Assembly (NCBI GenBank): GCA_002437285.1
Contig: DJOV01000086.1
Span: forward strand, 4,448 to 10,809
Direction of reading: 5' to 3'
Length of the DNA stretch: 6,362 bases
Source of the DNA: Prevotella sp. UBA6429
GTDB taxonomy: Bacteria > Bacteroidota > Bacteroidia > Bacteroidales > Bacteroidaceae
A model generated the notes under the pieces. It made no database searches and was not told the DNA's origin. It was given only the letters and a program-made list of their open reading frames with translations. Numbering within the stretch: position 1 is the first letter of the stretch; each line of letters begins with the position of its first letter. Shown here piece by piece: positions 6,327 through 6,362 of the stretch. A program made the position numbers and the translations under genes.

Positions 6327-6355
6327 AAAAGTTTGTCGTGGACGACGGATGAAAT
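6327..6355 (+). repeat. 29-nt imperfect direct repeat, copy 2
   Basis: This copy shares AAAAGTTTGT, GGA and CGGATGAAAT at identical spacing with 4878-4906. It lies about 50 nt after the last pseudogene block and close to the window end, so any extension to the right cannot be judged. A 54-codon open frame (6193-6357) runs through it but looks incidental. Confidence 0.55.
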
Positions 6356-6362
6356 AGAACGC

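Noticed and set aside
6193..6357. 54-codon plus frame preceded by an AGGAGG-like sequence (near 6181-6186)
   Set aside because: SD sequences are not typical for this phylum, and the frame cuts across pseudogene blocks in other frames. The product is not recognisable, so chance is the simpler reading.
1..6362. tRNA, rRNA, CRISPR array or intact insertion sequence
   Set aside because: No tRNA-like cloverleaf, rRNA sequence, regularly spaced repeats or transposase motifs were seen on either strand.

Overview
The window looks like chromosomal DNA from a Bacteroidales bacterium, most likely a GC-rich Prevotella or a relative. Three things point there: promoters of the Bacteroidetes type (TTTG, about 20 nt, then TAnnTTTG) instead of -35/-10 boxes; genes without clear Shine-Dalgarno sequences; and protein families typical of gut or oral Bacteroidales (a secreted GH35 beta-galactosidase with a C-terminal carbohydrate-binding region, secreted proteins ending in a short sorting-domain-like tail, and a DUF3467 protein). 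The large genes are GC-rich with GC-ending codons. The flanking intergenic DNA is visibly more AT-rich.

Layout. 35-2389 (minus) encodes a complete secreted GH35 beta-galactosidase. It is divergent from 2616-4787 (plus), a 723-residue secreted endonuclease/exonuclease/phosphatase (EEP) superfamily protein. The roughly 226-nt gap between them holds one promoter for each gene plus short palindromes that could be operators. The EEP gene ends at a strong terminator (4812-4842). From about 4850 to 5400 there is no intact gene: two weaker terminator-like hairpins are followed by a reading frame with an in-frame TAG and no recognised family. A well-formed Bacteroidetes promoter (5394-5425) then drives a 106-aa DUF3467 gene (5475-5795), which has its own terminator (5817-5849). 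From 5850 to about 5979 I see nothing. The remainder holds scrambled pieces of a small HicB-like/TTHA1013-like antitoxin-type protein spread over three frames, a probable pseudogene.

How the parts relate. The two secreted enzymes could both act on host or dietary glycoconjugates, but no SusC/SusD pair, sulfatase or regulator is in view, so this is not demonstrably a polysaccharide utilisation locus. DUF3467 normally sits directly behind rpoC in Bacteroidetes. Here it is a free-standing unit between decayed genes. Its segment is bracketed by two direct copies of a 29-nt imperfect repeat (4878-4906 and 6327-6355), which suggests a moved or repeatedly rearranged segment. I found no obviously new multi-gene system. 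The oddities most worth following are the orphan DUF3467 unit, the bracketing repeats and the two decayed genes.
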